From Laccaria trichodermophora (Eukaryota > Basidiomycota > Agaricomycetes > Agaricales > Hydnangiaceae): 64,000 nt of DNA. The stretch is taken from NCBI GenBank assembly GCA_018417955.1, contig JACTVC010000005.1:806001-870000 (forward strand), read 5' to 3'. Below the pieces are notes generated by a model, which was not told where the DNA came from, did no database searches, and was given only the letters and a program-made list of their open reading frames with translations. Positions 12,637-22,755 of the stretch are shown here, piece after piece (within the stretch, counting starts at the first letter, position 1; the number at the start of each line of letters is the position of its first letter). A program made the translations under genes and the position numbers.

Positions 12637-14349
12637 CTACTGATACGTTGGTCGAGATAATCCTCCTGTCCCAAACCATCGTCCCTTAACCTACGCAACG
12701 TAAGCCAAATACAAGAGCGCGCCGCACAAATCACTTACCATAAAATTCCAATAGGCGGACGGGAAAAGATCCTTTTTAAGATGATAAAAGAATCTGTTGG
12801 CGTTTTTCGTCAGTCTGCCCTGAACTTTCCTCACTAAAAGCTATTACCTGTTGCTTTTGCTCTGGTCAAAAATGTTGCTGAATGTTTCTTTGGGCTCCAA
12901 GCCATATCGGAACTCCGCAAGCATCAGTTCACCATACCCCGTCAGCAGCTGTCACATATCAGCCCTTAGCCACATTGAGAGTGTATTGACCGACATACTG
13001 GACAACTAGTGTACCCATCGTACTGCGCTTGGCTAACTTTTCCTGTATCAACAAGAGTGAATAGATTTTCAGTCAATACTGGAGCCTGGGCCGTTATAGC
13101 TGCAGCGGTTTTTGATGTTGGGAGCGATGAGCAATCTCCCAATGCAAAGATATTGCTGAAGTCGGGGTTGACGTGCTGCATAGTTGCCTGATTAACTGTA
13201 ACCCATCCAGCACTATCCGCGATGGGTGAGCCTTTGAAAACATCCAAAGGCCCCATAGGAGGGGTAACATGCAACAGTGTGTAGTCGACATCGGTGTTTG
13301 TTCCGTCCGGCTTTTTGAAAGTAGCTTTGTGGTTTGCTGGATCGACCGATACAAGGTTGTGTTCGAAGAACCCACCAACCTTGCGTTCAATTCTTAGGGC
13401 GTTGAGGGCGTCAGAATACTTTTTGACGCTGAACATAGTGGGCATGCCGGTGTAGAATTTCACATCAATGTTATCGGCGCGGCCTGTCTTCCTGTATCTG
13501 TCCCAAGCCATCCACATAATTTTCTGGGGAGCTGTTTTGATAGTTGTGGCAGACGTCCCCAGATGAAATCAAGCTGCTCACCTCCTGCACATTTGATAAT
13601 TCCTGCAGGTTGAGTAAAAATGGCGTTCCCCGAACGCAAGCCCTCTACATCGTCCCAAACTTTGTCACAGGTCGCGTAAGAATAGATTGAGGACACGCCA
13701 GAAGTAGGATCAGCTAGTGCGCTGGTAAGTCCCTTGATGCCATTCCAATTGATTTGTAGCCCAGCGGCAACGACCAGGGTATCATAACTAAGCTCGCGGC
13801 CAGATGTGGTGGTCACCGAAGACGTGGTGGGCGAAAACGATTGAACATTTTCAGGAATAAGGGTAAGGTGTTTGGGAATGAGAGAATCTAGTGGACGGCG
13901 AAAATCAGTCTTGGGGCGAAGTCCAGCACCGACAAGAGTCCTTTGGTGAAACATTAATGTTTTTCGACATGGAGATATACTTGAAATACCCACCACCCAG
14001 GCTTCGCAAGAGAGGAAGGTCCAATATCAATTTTGCGCTCAGGTAAGTTCGGACGCACGTACGCACTTGATAGTAATGGTATTCCGCTGCATCAAGGATG
14101 GTAATATCCTCGTCTTTTAATTGCTTGCCTGCAGCATTGAAACGATTATAGAGCTGGTTTGCAATGGAGAGACCGGCGCTTCCTGTAGGAGAGAGAAATA
14201 TTTTTTTGGATACAAAGCATGGGGAAACACCTACCGCCACCTATGACTAGAATTTTGGATCGACCATTTGCACTACTTTCTACAGCAGTTGCATAGGATC
14301 TGAAGTGGGAGGACAGTCTGGCCTTTCCAGCCCGCGTAAGTAAGATCAT
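12637..14349 (-). CDS. Mitochondrial sulfide:quinone oxidoreductase
   Basis: FAD enzyme of the mitochondrial inner membrane that oxidises sulfide and passes electrons to ubiquinone (fission yeast Hmt2, animal SQOR). The ATG at 14347-14349 gives a basic, Arg/Ser-rich presequence ending RSYATAVES, fitting mitochondrial import. Then come ILVIGGGSAGLSIANQLY (dinucleotide fold, joined across an intron), LVVAAGLQINW, and AGIIKCAGG with the conserved redox cysteine. ERKVGGFFEHNLVSVD and IFALGDCSSLPTSKTAAA (second FAD contact) follow. The C-terminus reads LLTGYGELMLAEFRYG, then FFYHLKKDLFPSAYWNFM. A final 48-bp intron (12691-12738) joins this to VKGRWFGTGGLSRPTYQ, matching the family's Trp-rich tail. 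I chose that ending over reading through the intron because the tail is conserved. Confidence 0.9.
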
Positions 14350-14535
14350 CAGAGTTAGAAAACCAGTTGCAATCAAATTTGGTTGACATATTTCTCCACT
14401 ATTCGATTGCTAGTTGTCATGTCTCTTCGACGTCTGATAGCCTCTTCCCAACGTCTCTCCTATGTCGTCTGATCCCCACTGCGTCCCAAACCTTCCCGCA
14501 AATCCTAGAAGTCAATCCCCCAACGTTTGTGCGAG

Positions 14536-15640
14536 ATGCCTTCTAACTTGGAAGAACCACTGGCACCTTCGGGTCCTTCTCAAGTTAATAGTACCCCCAA
14601 TTTGGATGCTTTGAGGCAGAATATTGGCGCCTTCTTCACCTCATGCGTTGGTGGCAGTCATTCATCTCGCGATGAACAATTCGTGCGGCGAGGGTGAATT
14701 GGCCAGAGTACGCATACCCTACCTGTCTAGTCTCTTCCCAAGATCGCATGAAGTTACTCCCATCGGGAGTAGGGTTTTTGGAGTAGCAAATTCATTGACA
14801 GTGAGCTTTAGGAAAGCATGGGCGGTATGTCAGGATGCTGATTTTCACGCCTCGCCGTACTGACAGTGGCTCAGCGACGCCCCCAAGTCGCGATTCACGT
14901 CTCACCCGAGCTATGGAAGCATGCCATTGTAAACGTCCTTGATGCCGCTGATTTTCCAGATTGGCTCTTTACCGAACAGGAGCGATGTATAGGAGGGATT
15001 CCTTTTCGCTTGGCCGAAGTCCATAGCAACGATTGCAATACCCCTGTCGCTTCCCTTCACCAATCTTTTAGAACTGTCATGATCCTTATTATCCTTGGGA
15101 TTCAATCGCGAACTCTATCCCACTCCAAGTTAGTTCGTACAAAGTAACTCAGGAGCTCGAGTTACCGTAGCAACATTGCTTTGGCTGATCTAGCCGTCAC
15201 CATCAACCAGCTTTCGAACGTTGATTACTTACTTGTGGACTTGCTTTGCTTATGGATAGATCTTTCTCTCAAATACGGGGCGCTTAATTTGGGCTTCATT
15301 ACCACAGTCGTCATTCCAACTTCGGTTTGACATTCCAGGAAATGTTACTTATGTTTGGTGCGGTCGCAACCAAGAAACATCAAATCCCACCAAGATCATC
15401 ATCGGTGGTCATGCAATCTCTCTTCCTGATTCTCGTTTCCATGGTGGTTGGAAGTGGTTGGATCTCCACGTGGATTCGGAATATGACAATAAATACTGGG
15501 AGATGCCAACGTCGCCAATCATTCATTTGGTTGATCCTTTCCTTTCGTTCTTTCTCTGTGTCTCAGTCGAGTGGATCTTCGACTTCTGTAACTTTCGTTC
15601 GTTCGAGGCAAGTGATGTAGCAAAGTACTCATGCTTTCTA
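14536..15640 (+). CDS. Unrecognised spliced protein
   Basis: I do not recognise this protein. The ATG at 14536 opens MPSNLEEPLAPSGPSQVN. Reading by eye, an intron GTGAATTGG...TCTAG leads into LFPRSHEVTPIGSRVFG. A second intron (GTATGTCAG...GGCTCAG) leads into RRPQVAIHVSPELWKH and DAADFPDWLFTEQE. A third (GTTAGTTCG...CCGTAG) leads into NNIALADLAVTINQLS, and a likely fourth into FQLRFDIPGNVTYVW, IIIGGHAISLPDSRF and WLDLHVDSEYDNKYW. All these joins keep the frame, which argues for a real gene. The 3' end is uncertain: the frame blurs after about 15500, and it must stop before the cupredoxin start at 15761. Its start codon is 187 bp from the divergent SQR gene, so a shared promoter is possible. 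No signal peptide is visible. Confidence 0.45.
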
Positions 15641-15760
15641 CTAACTTTGTCTCCCAGATCACCCTCTTTGATAGAGATTTTTCAAAGTAGCATCCTGGGA
15701 GGTTTTTTATTTCAGTCCAACCACAGTTCACCTCAACAAATTTACCCTCACTCTTTCATC

Positions 15761-17269
15761 ATGGTTTTTATCGCTCCATTCATCGCTGCTGCCCTTGCCT
15801 TTGGCTTCGCATCTGCACTTCCTCGACCGGACAGCTCTATTAATGAGCCCGCTGTCTCCGCACCAAACGGTATCCCAATAACGGACACCTCGGGAGTCGC
15901 CTCGTAAGTGATTTTTTCTTTTTTGAGTTCGTAATACAAAGTTGTATATCTGTCGAGTAGTAAGACAGCAACAACCCAGGCGAGCTCTACTGCTGGCATG
16001 TACCAAAAAAACTCTGGTTCCAGCGATAACTCCGGAAGCCAGTATGGATCTGGCAGTTCTTGGATGTCTTCCTCTACTAAGAAGGACACCGCGACCTCGG
16101 CAACACCTGTTGCATCCTCGACACCTTCTTATGGCTCAGGAACATCTAACTGGGGTAACTCTGGCTACAACGATTGTGTCCAACGTAAGTCAATCTGAGC
16201 TTTCTTCTGGTCAAACACGATAATTAAATTCTATCTCATACTGCAGAATGTGTCGCGTCACATGGTGCTGTACCAGCCCCGTATCAGGCCACAGCAACTT
16301 CAAACTCTGGTGGAAGTTCCGGAACTGGTGCCACCCATACAGTGATCGTTGCTCCGACTCAGGGTGTGCTGAGGTATATTCCGTTTGCTGTTAATGCTTC
16401 TGTTGGGGATACTGTTAAATTCATGTGGGGAGCTAATAACCACACCGTCACTAAATCATCGTCCCTTCTGCCTTGCAACCGCTCCGCAGACGCCCTCTTT
16501 ACATCTGGCAGTCACGACAAGGACTTTGTCTGTAAGCTTATCTGCCTTGTGCCATGACTACATATGCTTATGTGTCGTCCAGTCACTCAAGTTGTTAACG
16601 ACACCAACCCAACGTTCTTCTACTGTGCTACCCCCAATCATTGTCAGAAGGGCATGTTCGGGATCATGTCAGTGAATAATTGCTTCTTGCATGTCTTCGG
16701 TCGTTTGATTGGGCAATCTGTTTAGTAATCCACCCAGCGCTCTTGGGTCTGCTACATCTGTCTCCGGAATGATGCAATCCCTCAGTGCCAACGTATGTCA
16801 CTTTCCCAATTTTGATATATTTGTTTAACTGTAAATGTAGAGCCCCAATGTTGCGGCATTTGTTGCCGATTCCTCTAAGCAAACTGCGAACAACGTTGCA
16901 GCGTCCAAGTGGGGCGGAAATATTGACATGGCAGCCCTCCCCGAATGGTCACACCAATATGTTGCAGAGAATGTTCTGTATACTCGAAACTTCTTGGCGG
17001 CCAACGCTGAGGTCTTGAAAGAAAGTGGTGCCGTCGACCTCAGCTCTGCAGGGACAACTCCTTTGATGATTCCTCAAGATCTTAGCGCTGCGCTAATAAA
17101 CGCGGCTCCATCCCCGGCTACTGCTGCACCCCCTACAAATACTGAAGCTGCTGCGCAAACGGCATCGACGTCAGCGACAACTGGCGTGGCTTCCAGCGGC
17201 GCAGTTTCGATTTCTCCCAGATTCACCATCGGTCTCTCCGTCGTACTCGCGATGGTTTTCCTGTTGTGA
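15761..17269 (+). CDS. Secreted serine-rich cupredoxin, probably GPI-anchored
   Basis: Extracellular blue-copper-domain protein of the fungal serine-rich type. The start at 15761 gives a signal peptide (MVFIAPFIAAALAFGFASA, then LPRP). A Ser/Thr/Gly-rich spacer (about 15960-16150) follows, suited to O-glycosylation. The cupredoxin fold starts near HTVIVAPTQGVLRYIPF and contains the copper ligands: His in NNHTVT, and Cys, His and Met in YCATPNHCQKGMFG (C-x4-H-x4-M). After it come helical segments, a Thr/Ala-rich stretch and a hydrophobic C-terminus (GLSVVLAMVFLL) preceded by small residues, fitting a GPI-attachment signal. Four short introns interrupt it. The ligand set suggests copper or electron-transfer binding. 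A role in cell wall or fruiting surfaces is inference; no catalytic activity can be read from the sequence. Confidence 0.85.
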
Positions 17270-17503
17270 TGTTAGTAATTCAAAGGGCACATTAGTTAGA
17301 ACTTGTGGAACGGACACACACAAGACTTACCGTAGATACCTACCTACCTTTGACTGCTGTTTTTCGCATTCCTTTTATTATATAGCACTCTTCGTCTTGT
17401 ATCTCATTCTCCGAATTGAAGCAACTATCAAGAAGATCGAATGGACTATGGCTTGATGCCCACTTATTATTGATGCCTGTATTCAGGAATGACATCTTAC
17501 ATC

Positions 17504-18621
17504 TTACAAAAGAAAAATGTCATCAATCTCATCACGCTTCCTTGCTTTCTTTTTCTTTCGAATCGTCGACTCTGGGCTACGCGAGGGCTTACTTGGAGTT
17601 GCGGAGGGTAACTGTGGTGCACAAAAAGGTATATCATCTGCAATTTTGTTAATGGGAAACGGCACATTTTTTATTATGATGGAAAATGCATACCTGACGT
17701 GGTCGCGACGTTAGGACCGATGCCTGAGTGAGACTGAAGCAATCCGGATTCCACTGGATCTTCGAGCGTCTTTGGATCGACAATATCCATGTTATCGTTA
17801 ACGCGCGTTTCCAGCAAATGTTCACTATGTCGTGTCTAAAATTTTGAGTGTTATTTCGAGTGGCATTCTATCATAGAATGATTCCCACCGTAATCGTACC
17901 AAGAACGTGTTGTGACAATTCCAGCATTTTTGTGAGGACATTGACCAGCTCTGAAGCCAGATTGCTGAACCTAGCGGCGAGAGCTGAAAGAACCAGGAGA
18001 AGCTGAAGAAAAGCTCCACCTCGCAATGAAATTGTGAAAGATCTAGACGGAAACAAATTAGGGTTTGCAAGCTTGGACGTTGTGTAGGAGACATGCTCGT
18101 AGGCTTTTATACACTGTTCATGCATCTACCACAACGTCAACGTAGAAAAAACAAGATACCATGTGTGAACAAACCTTTTCAACCAACTTGGAGCAGGTAA
18201 CAATATCACTCATGAAAATCTGCGTGACCTTGACATCAGGAAAACAAGACCAGGGGCCACTAAATGAAGGCTGAGCACATTTTCAGGAATCATGGTTGAA
18301 ATAAGCATACTTCCGCGGCACATCGCTACCAAAAAATGAGGCTCGAAATATATTGAGTTTTTGTTCAGGATTGATACGCCTCAATCGACCACATATTCTC
18401 CTAAGTTCCACGACCCGCCTCCAAAAGAGGGCCCCACGGTGTTGGTTCTTTCCTTTGTAGTAAACTCGATCCAAGATTTGGGAGTCGGTTGACCAAGCCG
18501 CAAGAGCGATCTGTAGGCTACGAGAGGACTTCTTTAGCCCCTTGAGCACCGAATCAATCGCTGTATGTCCTGATTTATCCAGAAGAGCTCTTGGATGGCT
18601 GGAAAGCGCGATTGTGCTCAT
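17504..18621 (-). CDS. NEPRO-like nucleolar protein (possible Rmp1 relative)
   Basis: The start ATG at 18619-18621 opens MSTIALSSHPRALLDKSG. The N-terminal part carries RVYYKGKNQHRGALFWRRV, resembling the N-terminal domain of NEPRO (nucleolus and neural progenitor protein), a family linked to the RNase MRP protein Rmp1. A second helical exon group (about 17830-18125) has SFTISLRGGAFLQLLLVL. The last exon gives KPSRSPESTIRKKKKARK and then DEIDDIFLL before the TAA (reverse complement of 17504-17506). A basic stretch plus a terminal D-x-I-D-D-I-F motif is common in nucleolar RNA-processing proteins. A role in rRNA or RNase MRP processing is inferred from family, not shown. It diverges from the AP-1 beta gene, 209 bp away. 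Confidence 0.55.
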
Positions 18622-18830
18622 GCGACCGCAACTTGACGGAGTCGGAGAAGACCATTGTTTGCCTGACTCGGCTGATACAAAGAAGGATTATGTGACGCGC
18701 TGGTTGATGATCTCGTTGCGTTTACTAAGTCATAGGAGATGATTTAGCAACACTAATACTCATCAAACGCTTCATCGTCCTGGATTATTCCATCCCTGCT
18801 TTCTTTTCTTTCGATTAAATCTCCCTTCAA

Positions 18831-21464
18831 ATGGCGCAGCCTGGCCAGGATGCTAAATTCTTCCAGCGCGGAAAGATCGAGGTTCGGCAAGGGGATTATC
18901 ATTCACTGTCAATGGAGCTAAACCAAGCATCAGGAGTTTCGTACAGAATTGCAAGCGGCTGAAACGAAGGACAAAAAGTATGTGAAACGAAAGACAGTCT
19001 TGAAAAAAATTGTGGCGAACATTACGATGGGCAACGACAGTTCGTAACATTCATTGTATGCCCACGATGAGCCTTACATACCGCACCACCTTAAGTGTCA
19101 CCACTATTCACGGATGTCGTCCAATGCCTGGGTACTCCACTTCTGGAAATCAAGAAGAGTGGGTCTTTGTCTCCGGGAATTGCATTGAGTTTGATCGTGG
19201 AACACAGTGGTTTACCTTTTTCTTGTGAGTTATGGCAGGTTGAAGCCAGATCAAATACATCTCGTTATTCCCAACTTTCTACAGGTATTATCTCTCTTCT
19301 GCACTCCTTATTGGCTGACATTTTCTCATAACAGGATTGCGGTGATCGTAACCCTCTTATTCGAGCACTCGCCATCCGAACGATGTCGTACATCCCTATT
19401 CCTGTTGTCACCGACGCGCTGTCAGAGAATTTACGACACTGCTTGAAGGACCGTGATGCTTATGTTCGGAAAACAGCTGCTATATGTGTAGCCAAACTCT
19501 ATACTGCAGACCCTCGAAGAGCTGAGAAAGGAGGGTTCGTTGAAATGCTCCGCGATTTAATGTTGGATAGCAACGCAACCGTTGTGGCGAACGCGGTGGC
19601 TGCGTTGTCGGAGATTGGCGACCGACAGGATGGCGTTATTTTCCGGCTCAATCTGACGACGGCGAATAAGCTCTTGGCAGCGCTCGGAGAAAGCTCAGAG
19701 TAAGTTGTTGTCCAACGAACGAATCCTGAACTCTAAGACTTTCAGCAGGTGGGGACAGATTTACATATTGGATTCTTTATTGCGATATGTGCCCGAGAGG
19801 CACGAGGACGCCGAAACAATGGCTGAGCGCATTATCGTGCAACTCCAACATGCCAACTCCGCTGTAGTTCTCACCACCATCAAAGTCCTTCTATATATAA
19901 TGAATTACATGGAAAACCGCCGCCTCATCGACTACTGTTGCAAGAAAATGGGACCTCCATTAGGTTCGCAAAGGAAATCATTCAGTCATTGCTTTGCTAA
20001 TCACTGCACTTCAGTCACTTTGCTGTCTTCTGGGCCAGAAGTTCAGTATGTGGCTCTTCGCAACATTTTGCTTATCATTCAGCGGAGGCCAGCGGTCCTC
20101 AAGAATGACGTCAAGGTCTTCTTCTGCAAATACAATGACCCCATCTACGTTAAATTGGCAAAACTTGAAATTATGTACCGCCTAGCACGCGCGGAAAATG
20201 CGACGGAAGTTTTGGCGGAACTACAGGAGTACTTGCCTTTTCCATCTTTTTTTGTTTGCTACGAAATTAAATTGGTTTCTCTGAAGGTACGCCTCTGAAG
20301 TCGATGTTGATTTCGTTCGTAAAGCAGTTCGATCTATTGGGCGTTTGGCTATCAAAGTTGAAGCAGCTGCCGACCGCTGCATCCAAGCTCTTCTTGATCT
20401 GATCGAAACCAAAGTGACTTACGTGGTACAGGAAGCCGTCATTGTTACCAAGGATATCTTCCGTAGATACCCAGGCAAGTACGAAGGAATCATTCCGACC
20501 CTGTGCGAGAATCTGGACGCGTTGGATGAACCAGAGTCGAAAGCAGCCATGGTGTGGATTCTGGGGCAATTCGGAAACAGAATTGACAACGCCGATGAAC
20601 TCTTGGATGACCTTCTTTACACATTCTTGGACGAAAGTGTCGAGGTTAGTATGGCTTGGCATTGCCATCACACGCTGATCCTAATTCAAAATCGCCAAGG
20701 TTCAACTTGCACTGCTTACGGCCGCTGTCAAGCTTTTTATTTACAAGTCGAAGTCAGATAAAACGAAAGAGTTGGTTCATAAGGTATTGAAATGGGCCAC
20801 GGAAGACGTCGACAACCCTGATTTACGAGACAGAGGATTCATGTACTGGCGTATGTTGGCGATTAACCCAACTGTCGCGGGGGAAATTGTTTTGGCTGAA
20901 AAGCCGGCTATAACTACCGATTCAGACAGGATGGACAGAGGCGCTTTGGACCAGCTCCTTCTCCACACTGGGACGCTGGGAAGCATCTATCACAAGAATC
21001 CTGAGGTGAATTTCCCCCAGCATTTTTCCTACAAAATTCTGACGCCACTTCAGACCTTCATTCGAAATTCAACAGGAAAAGCCCTAGTTGACAGTCCAGC
21101 GTTGAACGCCCACTCTCGTGCTGTTCTGGTTTCCTTGCCTCGCGTTCAACTTCCACACACCGTTGTCAGCGTCCCGGGCCCCGGCCCCTCGGAACCCAAG
21201 GTTCAAACACCAAGCCCTTTACCTGAATTGAAACCTGTACCTCCAACGCTAGACTCGACCCCCACTGGCTCACCATCTCCAGTCGTCCCCATCAGCAGAG
21301 AAGCTGGTGACAACTCGTCGGACCAGGACGACGACGTTGATCCACCCGCGGCTGGAGCACAGGATCCATACTCAAATTTAGAAGGGGCTTTTGGTAATTA
21401 TTTGGCAGATGAACCACGGCCGATGAAGGGTGGACGACATAATGATGATGATCTCTTGTTCTAG
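18831..21464 (+). CDS. AP-1 clathrin adaptor complex, beta subunit
   Basis: Large subunit of a clathrin adaptor acting at the trans-Golgi network and endosomes. The start at 18831 gives [17 protein letters not shown]. An intron of about 55 bp with a GTTCGG donor joins to [19 protein letters not shown] second intron within codon GAC-A restores [18 protein letters not shown]. The adaptin trunk is clear: [48 protein letters not shown] and [18 protein letters not shown]. It runs through [19 protein letters not shown], which is diagnostic of beta-adaptins. A Pro/Ser-rich hinge ends in an acidic tail HNDDDLLF. There is no beta appendage domain, as is common in fungal AP-1 beta. AP-2 beta is the main alternative; the short tail favours AP-1. 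It is convergent with the OTU gene (59 bp between stop codons). Confidence 0.92.
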
Positions 21465-21523
21465 ACGTGCTACGATTTATATTTATTACATCTGATTGTC
21501 GTTTTGTTTGGATAATGGGTACA

Positions 21524-22542
21524 CTACGATATTCTTCTCGGACGCAAGGAATTGTAGTGCTGGATGGTAAGCCAAGTTAGCACGCTGTGTTACCGATTCA
21601 TAAGACGAGTCACTAACTTCACCAAGACCATACATCCGGCGATGATAACTGATCCTAGCGACACCCTGGCTGGACACGCTACCCTGGGTAGCAGCACCAG
21701 TCGGATTGTGCATAACAATTGAAGGGCTACCAGCCTGAACGATATGGATAGGGATATTGTAGGCTCTGCTTAACGCAAGAATCTCCGGCTCTCCTCCCCA
21801 CACTGCGGTGTCACGAACAGCTGTACAGTATTGCCCCAATTGCTGCGGTGTCATTAATCCACTGTCCAACGCACCCTCACCATCCTCTCCCCCCACAGAT
21901 GGAAGGAAGGGGATAAAATCGTCGGGATGAGAGTAAATGAAGTCAGCCGCAGTAGTTCGAAGTACAGAATACGTAGCATGCGAGGGGGGAAGCATGCCGA
22001 GTAGTACGAGTTGATCCGCGACCGCAGAATAGAGACAATGGCCATCCGGATTGATCTACATGGGTATGATAAGTATATTGCTGTCTAGCCAGAGGCGCGA
22101 ACGCACCTCGCAGATTTGAAGATTCAACTCGTCACAAATTTTAGCGATCGCTACTGCTTCATCTCGTGCCTCTTCAAGTATCCTTGCCTGCTGTTCGGGG
22201 TCATCTGGAGGCTGTGTCTGAGCCAGTGCAGCTGCCTTCCTCGCCTGTAGCGATGCAGTGTAGAGCGACTGTTGAGGTGACAGCACTTACCTGTCGAGCC
22301 TTGAACCGAGCCTTGGCGTCTTGTTTGTTATTTCCTTCCACCGGGTTGACTTGAGCATCGCATTGTATTTCGTTTATTACTGTTGCAGATTCAGCTTGGA
22401 CCGTCGGGTTTCTTGAATCGAGTTGAGCAAAAAGGTCATTCATTAGGTTGTCGTCGTCGTTGGCCAAAACTTGCGGTGGAGTCTCCGTTGTTTTAAAAGG
22501 AGACAGTGATTTTTTCAGCTTGCTCCTCTTCGAGCCAGCCAT
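21524..22542 (-). CDS. OTU-domain cysteine deubiquitinase (OTUD6/Otu2 type)
   Basis: Cysteine protease predicted to remove ubiquitin. The OTUD6/Otu2 group is linked to ribosome ubiquitination and translation control. The start ATG at 22540-22542 gives MAGSKRSKLKKSLSPFK, then a basic coiled-coil N-terminal half typical of this group. The OTU domain begins after an intron with INPDGHCLYSAVADQL: Asp and Cys of the catalytic site sit in DGHC. It continues with FIYSHPDDFIPFLP, AVWGGEPEILALSRAY and IHIVQAG. The catalytic His exon needs a splice from the GAA before GTTAGTGAC to CACTACAAT, giving GLGEHYNSLRPRRIS and a TAG at 21524-21526. Without that splice the frame runs on to 21486 and loses the GEHYNS motif, so I prefer the spliced end. 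Confidence 0.88.
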
Positions 22543-22755
22543 CGCTGAAAGGGAAAAGGAGGAAAATTGAAAATCATTGCATTGCTTTCAAGAGAAATGG
22601 GATGGAAGCGTTATCTAATCAACGGCACCGCCACACATATCACGATTGTAGCTGTCGTCCTTCATTCACATCTGTATCCAGATAGATCTCTAATTCTCCA
22701 AATTATCTTGCGCTCAGCATCGTCGTCTTTGTCAGGCAGTGAGAGAAACAAGAAC

